A stretch of 64,000 nucleotides of DNA from Pyrenopolyporus hunteri. Its lineage: Eukaryota > Ascomycota > Sordariomycetes > Xylariales > Hypoxylaceae. The number at the start of each line of letters is the position of its first letter. The stretch's first letter is position 1. The stretch covers positions 186,001-250,000 of the forward strand of contig CADCXC010000019.1 in NCBI GenBank assembly GCA_902806595.1. The letters run 5' to 3'. The translations under genes and the position numbers were made by a program. This document shows positions 12,900-26,400 of the stretch, one piece after another. The notes below the pieces were generated by a model. It did not search any database and was not told the DNA's origin. It saw nothing but the letters and a program-made list of their open reading frames with translations.

Positions 12900-14340
12900 A
12901 GAAAAAATCTTACGTTTAAAAGTTTACGATATAATTATATATTAAAACGTAACGATTTTTAAATTACGAATAATTCGTAAAATTAAAGGTAAAAATATTA
13001 TTACGTTATACGAAAAGTTTCGTTTAATAGTTTAAAATTATAATAATTTCGATAAAAAATATATTATAACGTACGTATTTATTATTTAAAAAATTAATTA
13101 ACGTATTATATTAATTTTAACGTTTATATTACGTCGTAAAAAAATAAAAATTATAATTCGAAACGTTATAATAATTTATATTTAATTTAAAACATTAATG
13201 TAAAAAATTATTTTTATATATTTATTAATCGAATTTAAAAATAAATATTTTAAAAAAACATTATTACGAATAGTTAAACTTTTATATAATTTTACGAAAT
13301 TAAACATTTATTAATTTAAAATTTATTCGCGTTATTATTAATAAAAATTATAAATAAAATTATTAACTTTCGATTTTTACTTATTTATAATAAATTCGAA
13401 TCCGTTCGAATTTATTAATTTTTAAACAAATAATATTTTTAACGTTAATATTATAGATTTTTTTATTATTAAAAATAAAATTTTTAATAAAATTAAAATT
13501 AAAACGCGCTTTTAAAAAATTATAAACTTCGAAATCGAAAATTTTAATAATTTACGTATTATAGTTTACGATAAAAATTTTAACGTAATAATTATTTAAA
13601 AAAATTAAATTAAAAAACTTAAATTATTAAACGTTAAAATTTTCGATATAATTAAAAAATTTATAAAATAACGAATTCGAAATATATATATCGCTTTTAT
13701 ATATTAATTTGAAATAACTTTCGATTATTTTACGACGATTTAATATTTCGAATTCGAATCTAAAAAAATTAAAATTTTTAACGTTAAAATTAAATAATAA
13801 ATAAATAATTAAATACGTGGATTTCGTTATATCGAATTAAACTTTTAAAATTTACGTTTTTATGTTTTTATCGATAAATTTTTCGCAAATAATAAAAATT
13901 TAAATTCGTAAATCGAGTACGTTATTATTTTAAAAAATAAAAATCCCATCGACTAAAATAATAAAATACGAGTCATTAATAATATTATTTATTAATTATT
14001 TATTAAATGTAAGTAAATTATTCGTAACGTATTTATTAATAAAATTTATAAAATAATTTAAAACTTCGACGTTAATTATATTATTTATTATATAATTAAT
14101 ATTATTTTAAAACGTTTTTTATTTTTTAAAATCTTTTTTATTTTATACATCGATTTTTTATTATTATATTAATATTTAATATAAATGAAAAATATTAACG
14201 AAAAGAAATTAATAATCGATTTAATAACGTTGAAATAATTTTATAAAAATCGAAAAATTAACGACATTTAATAAATATATAAATCGTATAACTTTACGAA
14301 CGTAATAACGAAAACGTTTTTTAATAAAACGATATAAAAT
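12900..14340 (+). pseudogene. RIPed Copia reverse transcriptase / RNase H remnant (inner element)
   Basis: At ~12,985-13,090 the plus frame reads RKIKGKN, then YEKFRLIV-NYNN and KKYIITYVFII, matching the RT fingers block (EKSRLVVQ..ND..KE..LTQ.PTIQ) of fungal Copia elements. At ~13,670-13,760 NIYIAFIY-FEITFDYFTT matches the start of the connection/RNase H region. At ~14,143-14,340 ILYIDF, then KKLIIDLI, and NVITKTF match the RNase H end (CTDS, KRLMIDI, PADAMTK). Several stops per 100 codons remain. Confidence 0.78.
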
Positions 14341-14445
14341 TTAATAAAAAAAAACTAAATTGATTTAAAATTAAAAAAATAAATAAAACGAAAGATTTAA
14401 TTAATAATTCGCAATTAATTAATTACGAAAAAAAAATAAAATAAA

Positions 14446-14660
14446 TAATAATTAATTAACTTATATACGTATTATTTCGTAATACGTATTTAAAAAAAAA
14501 AATATCTATATATTTTTATTTATATAAAAAAAACTTTTCTTACGATTTTTTTATTAAATAATTTTTCTTTTTTAAATAATTTATATAATATTAATTTTAT
14601 TATATCGCGTTGTTTTTTACTATTATTTTATTATTTTATTTACGTATATACTTATTAATA
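14446..14660 (+). repeat. 3' LTR of inner Copia element
   Basis: 215 bp; direct repeat of 8,502-8,716, immediately followed by the ATATT target duplication at 14,661-14,665. Confidence 0.85.
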
Positions 14661-17600
14661 ATATTATATATAATAATATTCGAAAATTCGAAGTAAATAT
14701 TAATTTAATATTATTTAAATATATTTTAAATTTTTTTAATAAAAACGATTTTTATAAAATAAATAATTTAAAACTTCGTAACGACGTCGATTATATATAA
14801 AATAAAACGTTTATTTAAATATATAATATTAACGATAATTTCGTAATTAAAATTTATATTAAAATTTTTTAAATTAAATTTAAATTTTTATAAAATTTTA
14901 TTTTTAATTTAATAATAATAATAAAATTTATTAATTTTTTTAATATTTTTAATATTAACGTTATAATTTATTTTATTTAAAAAAATATAAAATTTAATTA
15001 TAAAAAAATAATTAAATCGAATATAAATATAACGTAGTTTAAATTTTATAAAAAAATTATATTATCGAAATAAAATTATAAATATTTTTATTTATAAATA
15101 ATAACGACGATTATATTATTTTTTTCGATTAATTAATTAATAACGTTATTTAAATAAATATTTAATCGATTTATATTTTTTAAATATATAAAAAATAAAA
15201 TATTTAAATTTATAATATAAAAATTAATTAATTTAAATAAAACGTTAATTATAATCGTTTTTAATAATTTAATTAAAAGTTTATTTTTTAAATTTAATGT
15301 TAATTTCGTCGATTTAATTATTATTTATTTTAAAGTTTCGATTAAAAAAATATTTTATAAAAATTTAATATTAATTCTTTTTATAATAAATATTTTAATT
15401 ACGTCGATATCGAAAATAATATTTTAAAAAATATTTTTAATATATCGATTTAAAATAAATATAATATTATTTTTTAATTTATCGATAAAAAAAATAATAA
15501 AAAATAATTCGATATTAATATATTTAATTTATTAAATATATCGTAATTAATTAATATTAAAAATTAATTTTTTTCGTTTTAAAAACGGCGACGTTTTAAT
15601 TATCGTTTTTCGATTTCGAATTTTTTTATTTAATATTTTTATAATTCGTTAAAAACGTAATATATTTATTTTTATTTTTAATTTTTTAAATTTATTAACG
15701 TTTTTTAATTTTTTTTTATTTATTTTCGAAATATTTAATAAATTAATATTTTTTTTTATATATTTAATAACGACGTTTTTAAATTTAAATCGTTTTTTTC
15801 GATTAATATTAATCGTTTTTATTATTACGATAATATTTTCGTTTAATATAAAATTAATTAAAATTTTCATCGTTATTATCGTTAATTATAAATTAACGCG
15901 TTTTTTTAATATTTTCGAAAATATTAATTAACGTACGAAATTTATTAATTAATTTTTTAAATTAATATAACGAAAAAAATAAAATATATTATAATTATAA
16001 TATATTATAATAAACGTATTATATAATTACGATAAATTATTATTTATTTTTAAAATTTTTTTTAAAAGTTCGTTAATATAATATTAATTCATTTAATATA
16101 ATTTATAATATTTTAAAGTCGAATTTTTTTTCGTTTTTCTTTTTAATTTTAATGTTAAAAAAAATAATTAAAATTTAATTATAATAATATTAAATTTTAT
16201 TTTATTTCGTATTAAAATATTATTATATAATTAAATATATATTCGTAAAATATTAATAATAAAATACGTTATATAAAAAATAAATAATTATTTATTTAAT
16301 AAAAATTATAAAAAATATAATATAAAATTAAATTTAATATATTTTCATTATATAATATACGTTTAAAAAAAACGAAATTTATTTTTTAAAACGTTATAAA
16401 ATTTTTCGATATAATTATTTTTATTATTTTAAGTTTTTTTAAAGTAATCGACGATAATAAAAAGGTATATTTCGTTAAAAATTCGAATAAAAAAATATTA
16501 TAATAAATGTCGTTTTATTAATTTTTAACGGATATAAATATAAAGGTCGATTTAATTAATAAAAATTATAAAATCGTTTAAAAAAAAATCGTAATTTTCG
16601 ATATAATGATTTTTTTTCAATGTAACGTTTAATAAAATCGTCGATATTATATATAAATTATTCGATAACGATTCGAAAAATTTATAAATATTTTTCGATA
16701 ATAAAAATTAAAGTTATTTTTTTTATATAAAATTAAAAATATATTATTAATTATATTTTTAAAGTTTAATATAAATTAAAATAATAAAATATTAATTAAT
16801 TATAATAATTTAAAAAAATACGGTTATTTTTTATAAAACGAAAACGAAAAAAATAAATATATTAAATATTTAAAGTTTCGATTAATTACGTAAGTTATTT
16901 TAATTATTTTAAAAGTTAAACGAAATTAACGGCGGGAATTTAAACGTTAATTATTAAAAAAATTATATTATAAAAAATTACGGTAAAAAAGCGATAAAAT
17001 ATAAAATATAAACGACGAATTATTAAAAATAATAAAAAATAAATACGTATATTACGAAGGTAATTTATAACGTCGTTAAAACGATATTAATAATAATTTT
17101 ATCGATGTAATAAATATTATTAAATTCGAGTTTTCGTATTCGATTAATTAATTAAACGTTTAAAAAATAAAAAATCGTAGTTATTATTATATCGTAACGT
17201 ATATATATATCGATGTAAATATTTTTAAATAAATTATATTTTTTTCGATTTAATATATAAACGTTTTTTATATTAACGTATTAAATTATTTTTATTTTAT
17301 TTTTATTAATTTATCGTTATTTTATTTTAATGGTTTACGTAATAATAAAAAATTTAATAAAAATTTAATAACGTTAATATTATTTTTATTTATATAAATA
17401 TTTTTTTATATTAACGTAATTTTTAAAATCGATTATAATTAACGTAATAAAATTTAAAAATTATTTAAAATAAAATTTTTAAAACGTTTTTAAAGTTTTT
17501 TTAAAGTTTTTTTAATTATACGAACGTATAATTTATTTTTATTTATTAAATTTAAATTTATTAATATAAATAATATTTATATCGTTTTTTATTAAAAAAT

Positions 17601-17982
17601 AACGAATTACGAGTTTATTTTTTTTTATTTTATTATTATATAATTAAAATATTTATTAAAAAAAATAAAAGCGATTATAAAATTAAAAATATATTTAATT
17701 AAAGTTTTAAATTTATTTATATTTTTTTATTTAACGAGGTTAAATTTTTTTTTACGAGTTTACATTTAAATCAAATTTTTAATTTTTTACGATATAATAA
17801 ATATTAAAAATTTAAAAAAGTTTAATATAATAAAACGATATTTTAATATAAATAAAAAAATATCGTATAAAAAAAATGTTATTATTACGTATATTATTAT
17901 AATAAAAGTTTTTTATATTATCGTAATAATAATTTTTTTAATTTTATTAATTTATATTATTAATTTTAATAATATTAATTAA

Positions 17983-18194
17983 TGTTAATAAATACGTACG
18001 TAAATAAAATAAAAAAATAATAATAAAAATAAACGCGATATAATAAAATTAATATTATATAAATTATTTAAAAAAAAAATATTTAATAAAAAAATCGTAA
18101 AAAAAGTTTTTTTTATATAAACGAAAATATATAAATATTTTTTTTTTAAAATACGTATTATAAAATAATATATATATAAATTAATTAACTATTA
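17983..18194 (-). repeat. LTR of outer Copia element (5' LTR)
   Basis: 212 bp; direct repeat of 5,899-6,106. It still begins with TG on plus (17,983-17,984), the canonical LTR end that the other copies have lost. Followed by the ATAAT duplication. Confidence 0.85.
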
Positions 18195-18204
18195 ATAATA
18201 AAAA

Positions 18205-18480
18205 AATTATAAAAAATATATTAATTAATTTATTTTATTTATAAAAATTATAAAATAATTAATTTTATATTAATTATTATTTATATATATTTTTAAAATA
18301 TATATTTTAAATTTTTATTATATAAAATAATAAAATATTTAATAAAAATATATTTATTATTATTATTATTATAATAAATTTTTAATATAAAATTATATAA
18401 TTATAAATTATATATATTATTTTAAATATAATATTTTCGATTATTATATTTTAATATTTTTTTAATAAAAAATAATTTTT
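18205..18480 (-). repeat. R1 dispersed repeat, copy 3 (interrupted by the outer Copia)
   Basis: Reverse-orientation R1 series, as at 5,390-5,720. Its continuation lies left of the Copia insertion (~5,820-5,898), so this R1 copy was the integration target. Confidence 0.5.
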
Positions 18481-18688
18481 TAAATTAATAATTATAAATT
18501 ATTTTATTATAAAAATTATATAATTTATATTTAAAATTATTAAATTTTAAATATTATAAATAACGAAAAAATATTTATAATAAATATAAAAAAATATTAT
18601 TTAAATTTAAATTTAACGATAAATATTTAATTAAAAAAATAAAAAAATATTAAATAATATAAATATTTATATCGAATTAATTTATATA

Positions 18689-18867
18689 AAAATTTTCCGA
18701 GTTTTTTTTATTTTTTTTTAAAAATTATATTTCGATATTTTTTTTTATATATTTTTTTATTACGGCTTTACGTAAACTACGAAAAATAAAAAAAAATATA
18801 AAAAAAACCTCGAAATATAATTTTTAAAAAAAAATAAAAAAAATCCGGAAAAATTTCGTTCGGGGGG
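18689..18867. mobile_element. ~180-bp foldback hairpin
   Basis: The left arm (18,689-18,768) and right arm (18,785-18,867) are inverted copies of about 78 bp. Both contain TTTTTAAAAATTATATTTCGA or its complement and differ mostly by C/T changes (CCGAG versus CCGGA). The loop is about 16 nt. It resembles a small foldback MITE; no target duplication assigned. Confidence 0.6.
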
Positions 18868-18959
18868 TATATATAATTATTTACTTTTAAGGGAAATAAA
18901 AAAAATAATATTTCGTACGAAATGTTTATATTTATACGTATAAATGAATTTTAAGGTAT

Positions 18960-19325
18960 AAAAATCGTATAAATTATAAGTTTATAAAAATTATATAAAT
19001 CGTATAATATAAAAATTATATAGATTATATAATATAAAAATTATATAAATCGTATAATATAAAAATTATATAAATCGTAAATATAAAAATTATATAAATC
19101 GTAAAATATAAATTATAAAATATAAATTATAAAATATAAATCGTAAATATATAAAAATCGTATAAATCGTAAAATATAAAAATCGAATCGATTATAAAAT
19201 ATAAAAATTATATTAAAATCGTAATTTAATTAATAATAAAATTAATAATAAAATTAATAATAAAATTAATAATAAAATTAATAATAAAATTAATAATAAA
19301 ATTAATAATAAAATTAAATTAAAAT
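18960..19325. repeat. Two adjacent AT-rich minisatellites
   Basis: At 18,960-19,215 a ~26-bp unit (core AAATTATATAAATCGTATAA) repeats about eight times imperfectly. At ~19,220-19,325 a 12-bp unit (AATAATAAAATT) repeats about eight times almost exactly. Confidence 0.75.
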
Positions 19326-19622
19326 AACCGTTAAAAAAAATTATATAATCGTTTTTGTTTTTAAATAAATAAATTCGTAAAAAAATACATTTAATAAAAA
19401 AACCGTTATTTTATAAAATTCGTTAAAACGTATTAAATTACGTACGGTTAATTTAAATTAAATTTAATTAATTATAATTTACGATAAATTTATTAATTAT
19501 TTATTAATTATTTTATCGAAATTTATAATTATTTTTTTAATTATATATAATAATTTTTTTAAAAAATTTATTATTAAATATTTTATACGAAATAAATTTT
19601 TTTAAAATACGATATTTTATTT

Positions 19623-20417
19623 GAACATTGATATTCGTACTACCTATTTTTGATATCGGGCCTTATCCGTACTACCAATACATTGAAATACATGCCGTAT
19701 CTAACAGCTCCACATACAAATCTACGTACAATCGTGTTAATACATAATGTACACCTTATGCACTTTTTCAATCGATTCAATTCCCACCATACATCCCACC
19801 ATACCTCCCATACCTCCCAATATATTTACCTTTATATCCCACCTATTCTAAGGATGCAAAATATAAAAAATAGATCGCCAGTTTCGCCTCAATTAGACCG
19901 TTCTAATGGTACAGGTTTCGTATCGGTGCATGCCCTATTTCAAAAGTTATTTGAATATAAAGTCAATTCCATAGAGGTATTCAAAGGTGTAAGTGGTGGC
20001 CCGGGGTGGTCATGTGATCCCCTTTTGCGGTCGCATACCCCTTTGACACCCGTATGGAATTAAGTATACATTCAAATAACTTTTGATATAGTGCATGCAC
20101 CGATACGAAACCTATACCATTAGAACGGTCTAATTGAGGCGAAACTGGCGATCTATTTTTTATATTTTGCATCCTTAGAATAGGTGGGATATAAAGGTAA
20201 ATATATTGGGAGGTATGGTGGGAGGTGTATGTAATTCAATATGTACAAGAAATTCAATCATAGAGCGTACCCGTTCTCGAAAAGACTATCTGGTTTGCTG
20301 TATTTTTGTATGGGAATCCGTTAGTGGGGCCGAGTGAGGGGTAGGAGATGTACTTTTTGTATTGGTAGTACGGATAAGGCCCGATATCAAAAATAAGTAG
20401 TACGAATATCAATGCTC
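19623..20417. mobile_element. 795-bp foldback transposon-like element that has escaped RIP
   Basis: The ends 19,623-19,683 and 20,362-20,417 are inverted repeats (GARCATTGATATTCGTACTAC outward, continuing ~40 bp nearly identically). A second inverted pair lies at about 19,795-19,995 and 20,030-20,225, around 93% alike by eye, leaving a small centre near 20,010. The 8-bp direct duplication TTTTATTT flanks it exactly (19,615-19,622 and 20,418-20,425), as for hAT-type insertions. Base composition is ordinary, in contrast to the AT-saturated DNA on both sides. Open frames of 137 and 63 codons on opposite strands share the peptide MQNIKNRSPVSPQ only because the arms are palindromic, so I call no protein. 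Non-autonomous; the transposase source is not in the window. Confidence 0.88.
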
Positions 20418-20425
20418 TTTTATTT

Positions 20426-23400
20426 AATAATTTTTATTTTTTTTTTATATAATTATATAAAATTTCGTATTTTTAATAAATATTTCGTTAATTATTTATT
20501 ATAAATAATTTATATTTTTAATGTAAAAAAATTATCGAAATCGTAATAAATTAACGATTTTTTTTAACGTATAAATTAATTATTATAATTCGAAATTATA
20601 TATTAAATTTTATTTATAAACTTTTATTATAAAATTTAAAAAATTAAATATATTTAATTATATCGAATTAATATAATTAATTATAATATTTTTATATCGT
20701 AATTAAAATTTAATTCGATATTAATTTTATTTTATAATAAAATCGACGATTTTTTATCGTATTATATTTTTATAAAAAAATACATTATTATTTAATCGAA
20801 AATTTTATTTTTATTAAAATCGTTTAAATTTTTTAACTTTTAAAAAAAACTTTAATATTATTAATTAACGTTTAATAATTTTTCGATAATAAATATTTAT
20901 AATTTAATATATAATAATAATTAAAAATAATTATAATTATTATTATTCGATTTTATTATTAATTTTATTAATATTATATTTATATAAATTTAAAAAATAA
21001 TTTTTTTATATTCGTTAAATTTTTATATTATTAAAATTTACGATAATAATCGATAATTTCGTATATATCGTAAATTAATATTATATTTAAATTAAAAAAA
21101 ATATTTTTATTTTATAATTTATTTTAATAAATTATAACCGAAATTTTAATTTAAAAATCGTTTAAAAAAATTAATATAATACGTTTATAAAAAAATAATT
21201 TAATTTATTAACGTTATATTATAAAATTTTTCGAAAATATATATCGATAATTATATAAATTTCGAATTTAATAAAACGTAATTTATAATAATTATTTATA
21301 TATTATATATAATTAAATTTCGAAATTTTAAATTATATTTTTTATTATATTTTATAATTTAAATTCGACGTATTATCGTATAATTTAAAAATAATATAAA
21401 CGATATACGTTTTATATTATTTTTTATAATATAAAAATTTATAAGATTTTTTAATATATTTTTATAATAAATTTCGTTTTATATATTTAAAAACATTTAA
21501 AATTTATATATATTCGTTAAAAAAATTCTTTTAATTAAATCGTTATATTATATCGTTTATTTAAATCATTTATTCGTTTTTTTATATTATTTTCCATTTA
21601 AATTTAAATGAAAAAAATTCGCGTTAATTTTATTTTTTATAAATATTATAATTAATTTAAAATTTCGACATTTTAAAATTTCGTAAAATAAATTAAATAT
21701 CGTATAAAATTTATAAATTCGAAAATATAAAAAATTAATTTATATCGAATTATTTTTTATTTTTTTAATTTACGTTTTAAAATTTAATAAATTAATTTAA
21801 CTTTAAATTATTTTATTTTTAAATATTTAATAATTAAATTATAAAATAATTTAATTTAAAAAATTAATAAATTTCGTTTTAAATAATATCGATATTATAT
21901 TTATTTTTATAAAAACTTTATATTTTTAAATAATGTTATAAAAATTATAAATTTATTTCGACATTATATTTATTTCGTAATTATCGAATAATATAGTATT
22001 AAAAAATTTTATTTTTTAAATATTATTAATTAATTAATTTTTTACGAAATTTTAAATTTATTAAATTTCGTAATATAATAATTAAACTTATTAAAATTAT
22101 CTTTAATTAATTTATAAATTAAAAATCGATTTTTTATAATTTTTTTATATATATAAAATATATATTTAATTTATTTATTATTTTAATTTTTTTAAAATTT
22201 AAGTATTTTTAATTTTTAAATCGTATTTATTTATTTATAATTATAAATAATAATCGTTTGATTACGTTATTATTTATTTTTTATTATTTTTTTTCATCGA
22301 AGTTTTTTATATTCGATATCGTTCGATATAAATTTTAAAAAAAAAATAATTTTAAATAAATTTAAAAAAAAAACAATTAAACGTACGTAATTAATTATAA
22401 TTAAATTAATTCGTAATTCGATAATTTTAATATTATAACTTTAACATTTTATTAATAAAATCCGTTAATTATAAAAAAAATAAATACGTTTATAAAATAT
22501 ACGAAATATTTATTATAATAAATTAACGAAAATAACTTCGAAATTTATTTAAATCGTTTTAATTAATTTTTAAATTACGTTAAATAATTTTTTATAAAAT
22601 TTTTATTTAATATTAATATTTTAATTTATTTTTTTTAAAACATTAATTTATAAATCGAATAATTTAATCGAATTAATCGATTTTATTTTTTTTCGAAATT
22701 TAAAAAAAATAATTATTACTTTTTATTATTTTATCGCTTTTATACGTAACTTTTTTATAATTATATACGATATATTTATTATACATTTAAAAAATAATAA
22801 AATATATATAAAATATTTTTATCGGTTATTTATTAATAAAAAAACTTATTTTATAATATTTTAATTAATAAAAATCGTCGATTAAAAATAAAACGTTTTA
22901 ATAAATTATTTCGAATATTTATTAAAAATTATAATTTTTAATTATTTTTTCGATTATAATCGAAAATTTATATTATTATAAATAAATAAATAAACGTTTA
23001 TAATTTAAAAAAATATTATTAAATAATTATCGAAAAAAAATTAATTAAAACGTTAAATAAAACATTAAAAAAAAATCTTTAACGATAATAAACGAAATAA
23101 AATTTCTTTATATAATAAAAAAATAAAATATTAATTTTATAATAAAAAATTACTTTTATATTTTTCGAATATATATAAATAAACGTATTATAATAAATTA
23201 ATAATATTATATTAAATTTACGTTTTATAAAATAATTTTTAACTTTATATATTAATTATAATTAAATAAATTACGTTAATCGAATCGATATTTAATTAAA
23301 TTTATTTATTAATAATAATTTACATTAATTTATTAACGATTAATTAATTTTAATTTTAACGTATTATATTATATAATAATGTAATTTTTTCGAAATAAAT

Positions 23401-26400
23401 AAATTATTATAAATTTATAATAAAATTTCATTAAATAAAAATACATTAAATAATTATAAAATATTAATCGATAAAAATATATATAATAAATTTATCGTAA
23501 TTTTTTTTAAAATTTTAATTAATTATAATAAACGATTTATATTTTTAAATATCATATCTAAATATTTTATAAATTACTTTAAATAATAAAAAATTCTTAA
23601 TATTAAACTTTAAAAAAACATTAAAAGTTAAAATTTATATATATATAAATAATATATAATAAAATTAATTCATTTAAATTAAATCGTTTTAAATAATATA
23701 AAATTTTTCATCGATTTTATTTTATAATAAACGTATTATATTAATATAAATATTTAAAAAGTAAAAACTTCGATAATTAACGTTTTTATAAAATAAATAT
23801 TAATTTATTTTTAATATATTTAAACGTATTTTTACTTTTTTTTTATAATTTAATTTATATTTATTTTATTTTTTAACCTACCTTTTTTTTTAATTAATTT
23901 AATAAATATAATAATAATATTTATTTATTATTTTTATAATAATTTATTTATAATACTCGAAAAATTCCACTTATATTTTATCGAAAATATATATTTAAAT
24001 AACCGTTATTTCGTATAAAAATTTCTATTTTTTATTTAATAATAATTAATATAATCGTTATTTTTATTATCGTTTATTTTATTATTTCGCCGTTATTAAT
24101 ATTATATATCGACGTAAAAAAAAAAACGTATATGTATAAAATAATTTATAAAAAATATAAATTTATTAAATATAATTTCCATTAATTTATTTACTATTTA
24201 TCGTAACTTTATTATATTATAAAATTTATTTATATCTATTTTTTTTATTTATTTTATTAATAATAAATATATCGATTATAAATTAAAATCGTTTTTTTTT
24301 AATTTTACTTCGTTCGAATTAATAAAAAAAAATAAATATAATACGAAACGATATTTTAAATAATATTAATAACGAATATATAAACGTAAAAATAAAATAT
24401 AAAAGTATTAAATAATTAAATATCGAAAAAAATGGTATAAATTTTTTAAAATATAAATTAAACTTTAATATTATATAATTAAATATCGAATAAATTTTGT
24501 ATTAATATTACATTAATAATAAAAATTTAAAAAAAAAAATACTTAAATTAAATTTAAAAAAAAACGTTATAAATATTTACGATTAAAATTTAATTTTATT
24601 TTTTATAACTTTAAATTTAAATATAATTTAATATTTTTAATTTAAAATACATTTAAATTTAAATATTCGATATAAAATCGAATTTTATATTAAAAATATA
24701 ATTATAATAATTTTATAATTAATTTTAAAATAATTAATAAATTATTTATTAAAATGTAATTTTTATATTATTTTATAATTATATTTTTAAATTAACGTTA
24801 ATAAAACGTATTTAACTTTTTTAAATATTTTAATTAAAAAATTATAAATAATTACTTAATTATAAAATATATATTTATAAAAATTAATATACTTTAAAAA
24901 TAAATAAAAAAAAATCATTAACGTTTTAATATATATTAAACTTTTATATTTATATATCGTAAATAAATTAACTTTTTTTTATAAAAACTTTTAATAAATT
25001 TATATAAAAAACCTTTTAATTTTTTTTAATTAATAAAAAAATAACTTTTTATAATAAAAATTAAAACGATAATTTATTTCGAAAAAAACCCTTTATTTAT
25101 ACATTTTATAACTTTATTTTTCGAAGTAATAATTAAAATAATAACTTATTTCGAAAAAAACCATTTTTTTATATATTATATAATTTTATTTTATAAAATA
25201 ACAACTAAAACATTAATTTATTTAAATAAAATCCCCTATTTATATATTTAATAACTTTATTTTTAAAAGTAATAATTAAAATAATAATTCGTTTAAAAAA
25301 ATCTTTTATTTATACATTTTATAATTATACTTTTTTATTATAATTAACGTAAATTACGGTAAAATAATTAAAATAATTAAAAAAACCACTTCGATTTAAA
25401 TATTATATCGTTAATTTATCGAAAACGTTATTAATTTTTTTTATAAAAATCGAAAATTAACTTTTATCGAATAATTTTACCTTTTTATTACGAAATAAAA
25501 AAATATTTTATAATATAATTTTATTTCGATAATAAAATGTAACTATAAATATAATTATATTATTTTATTTTTTTTAATATTAAAATTATTATTAACGTTA
25601 ATATCGAAGGATATTTCGTTTATCGTTTTTATAACGATTTATCGAATATTTAATTTTATTAATTTTATAAAAAAAAAATTTTTACTTTTAACGAATTATT
25701 TTTTTTATTAAATAATTATTTTATTAAAAAATAAATAAACGAAAATTTAAATTAATAAAAAAAATACAATTAAAAAAAATTAATAATATAAATAAAAAAT
25801 TAATTTAAAATTATTATAAATAATTCGTTATAATTTAATAATATTTAATCGACGATAATTAATATTAAAAAGTTAATTACTTTTTATAATAATTAAAATT
25901 AAATTAAATTAACGTCGATTAAAAAATAAAATTTAATTATATCGATTATAAAAATTACCTTATTTAATAAATAATATAATACGTTTATATAAAATATTAA
26001 AACGTTAAATATATAAAAACGTTAAATCGATTTAAAATAATCGAAAACGGTTTTTTTATATATCGAAATTACTTTTAAATTAATTAATAATAATTGTTTT
26101 AAATTTATTATTAATAATTTTAAATTAATTATTAACGGTTATTTTAAAATCGTTAATAATAATTATTTTAACACCGTTAATAATAATTATTATAAAATTA
26201 TTATAAAATTTTTTTATAAATTATTTATAATCGATTATTTTTTATAATATAATATAATTATTAAAAAACGAAAAATTAATAATACGTTAATTAAATTAAT
26301 CGATTTATTTAATAAAAACCGGTTTAAAATTTATAAATATAATATTTATTAATAATTAAAATCGTACGAAATTAAATATTATAAAAAATTAACATTTAAA

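Larger units (their letters stand above)
8502..14660 (+). mobile_element. Inner Ty1/Copia LTR retrotransposon, RIPed, nested in the outer copy
   Basis: 6,159 bp with 215-bp LTRs at 8,502-8,716 and 14,446-14,660, and the 5-bp target duplication ATATT at 8,497-8,501 and 14,661-14,665. It sits in the integrase region of the outer element in opposite orientation. Domain order on plus is a degenerate gag-like part, then integrase, RT and RNase H, the order that defines Copia. It carries residual C outside CpG on plus, whereas the outer element carries residual G, as expected if the mutation pattern follows element sense. Many in-frame stops; non-functional. Confidence 0.92.
5899..18194 (-). mobile_element. 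Outer Ty1/Copia LTR retrotransposon, RIPed, split by a nested copy
   Basis: Flanking LTRs at 5,899-6,106 and 17,983-18,194 are direct repeats bordered by the 5-bp target duplication ATAAT (5,894-5,898 and 18,195-18,199). The element is interrupted by a second copy of the same family at 8,502-14,660. Removing that copy and one ATATT duplication leaves about 6.13 kb, colinear with the inverted inner copy. For example, 15,575-15,660 matches the reverse complement of 11,035-11,120, and 6,107-6,350 matches the reverse complement of 14,210-14,445. Coding sense is the minus strand, judged by homology to the inner copy, whose integrase, RT and RNase H remnants read on plus. It is inserted in an R1 repeat: flanks before 5,894 and after 18,199 join into an R1-like sequence comparable with ~40,030-40,130. 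All frames are destroyed by RIP. Confidence 0.9.

Noticed and set aside
15649..15870. 73-codon Lys/Ile/Asn-rich minus-strand frame in the outer Copia
   Set aside because: Chance survivor in RIPed DNA, probably within the former gag part; flanked by stops and not a functional gene.
19650..20172. Open frames of 137 and 63 codons in the foldback island
   Set aside because: They lie on opposite strands of palindromic arms and share the same peptide; no family resemblance.
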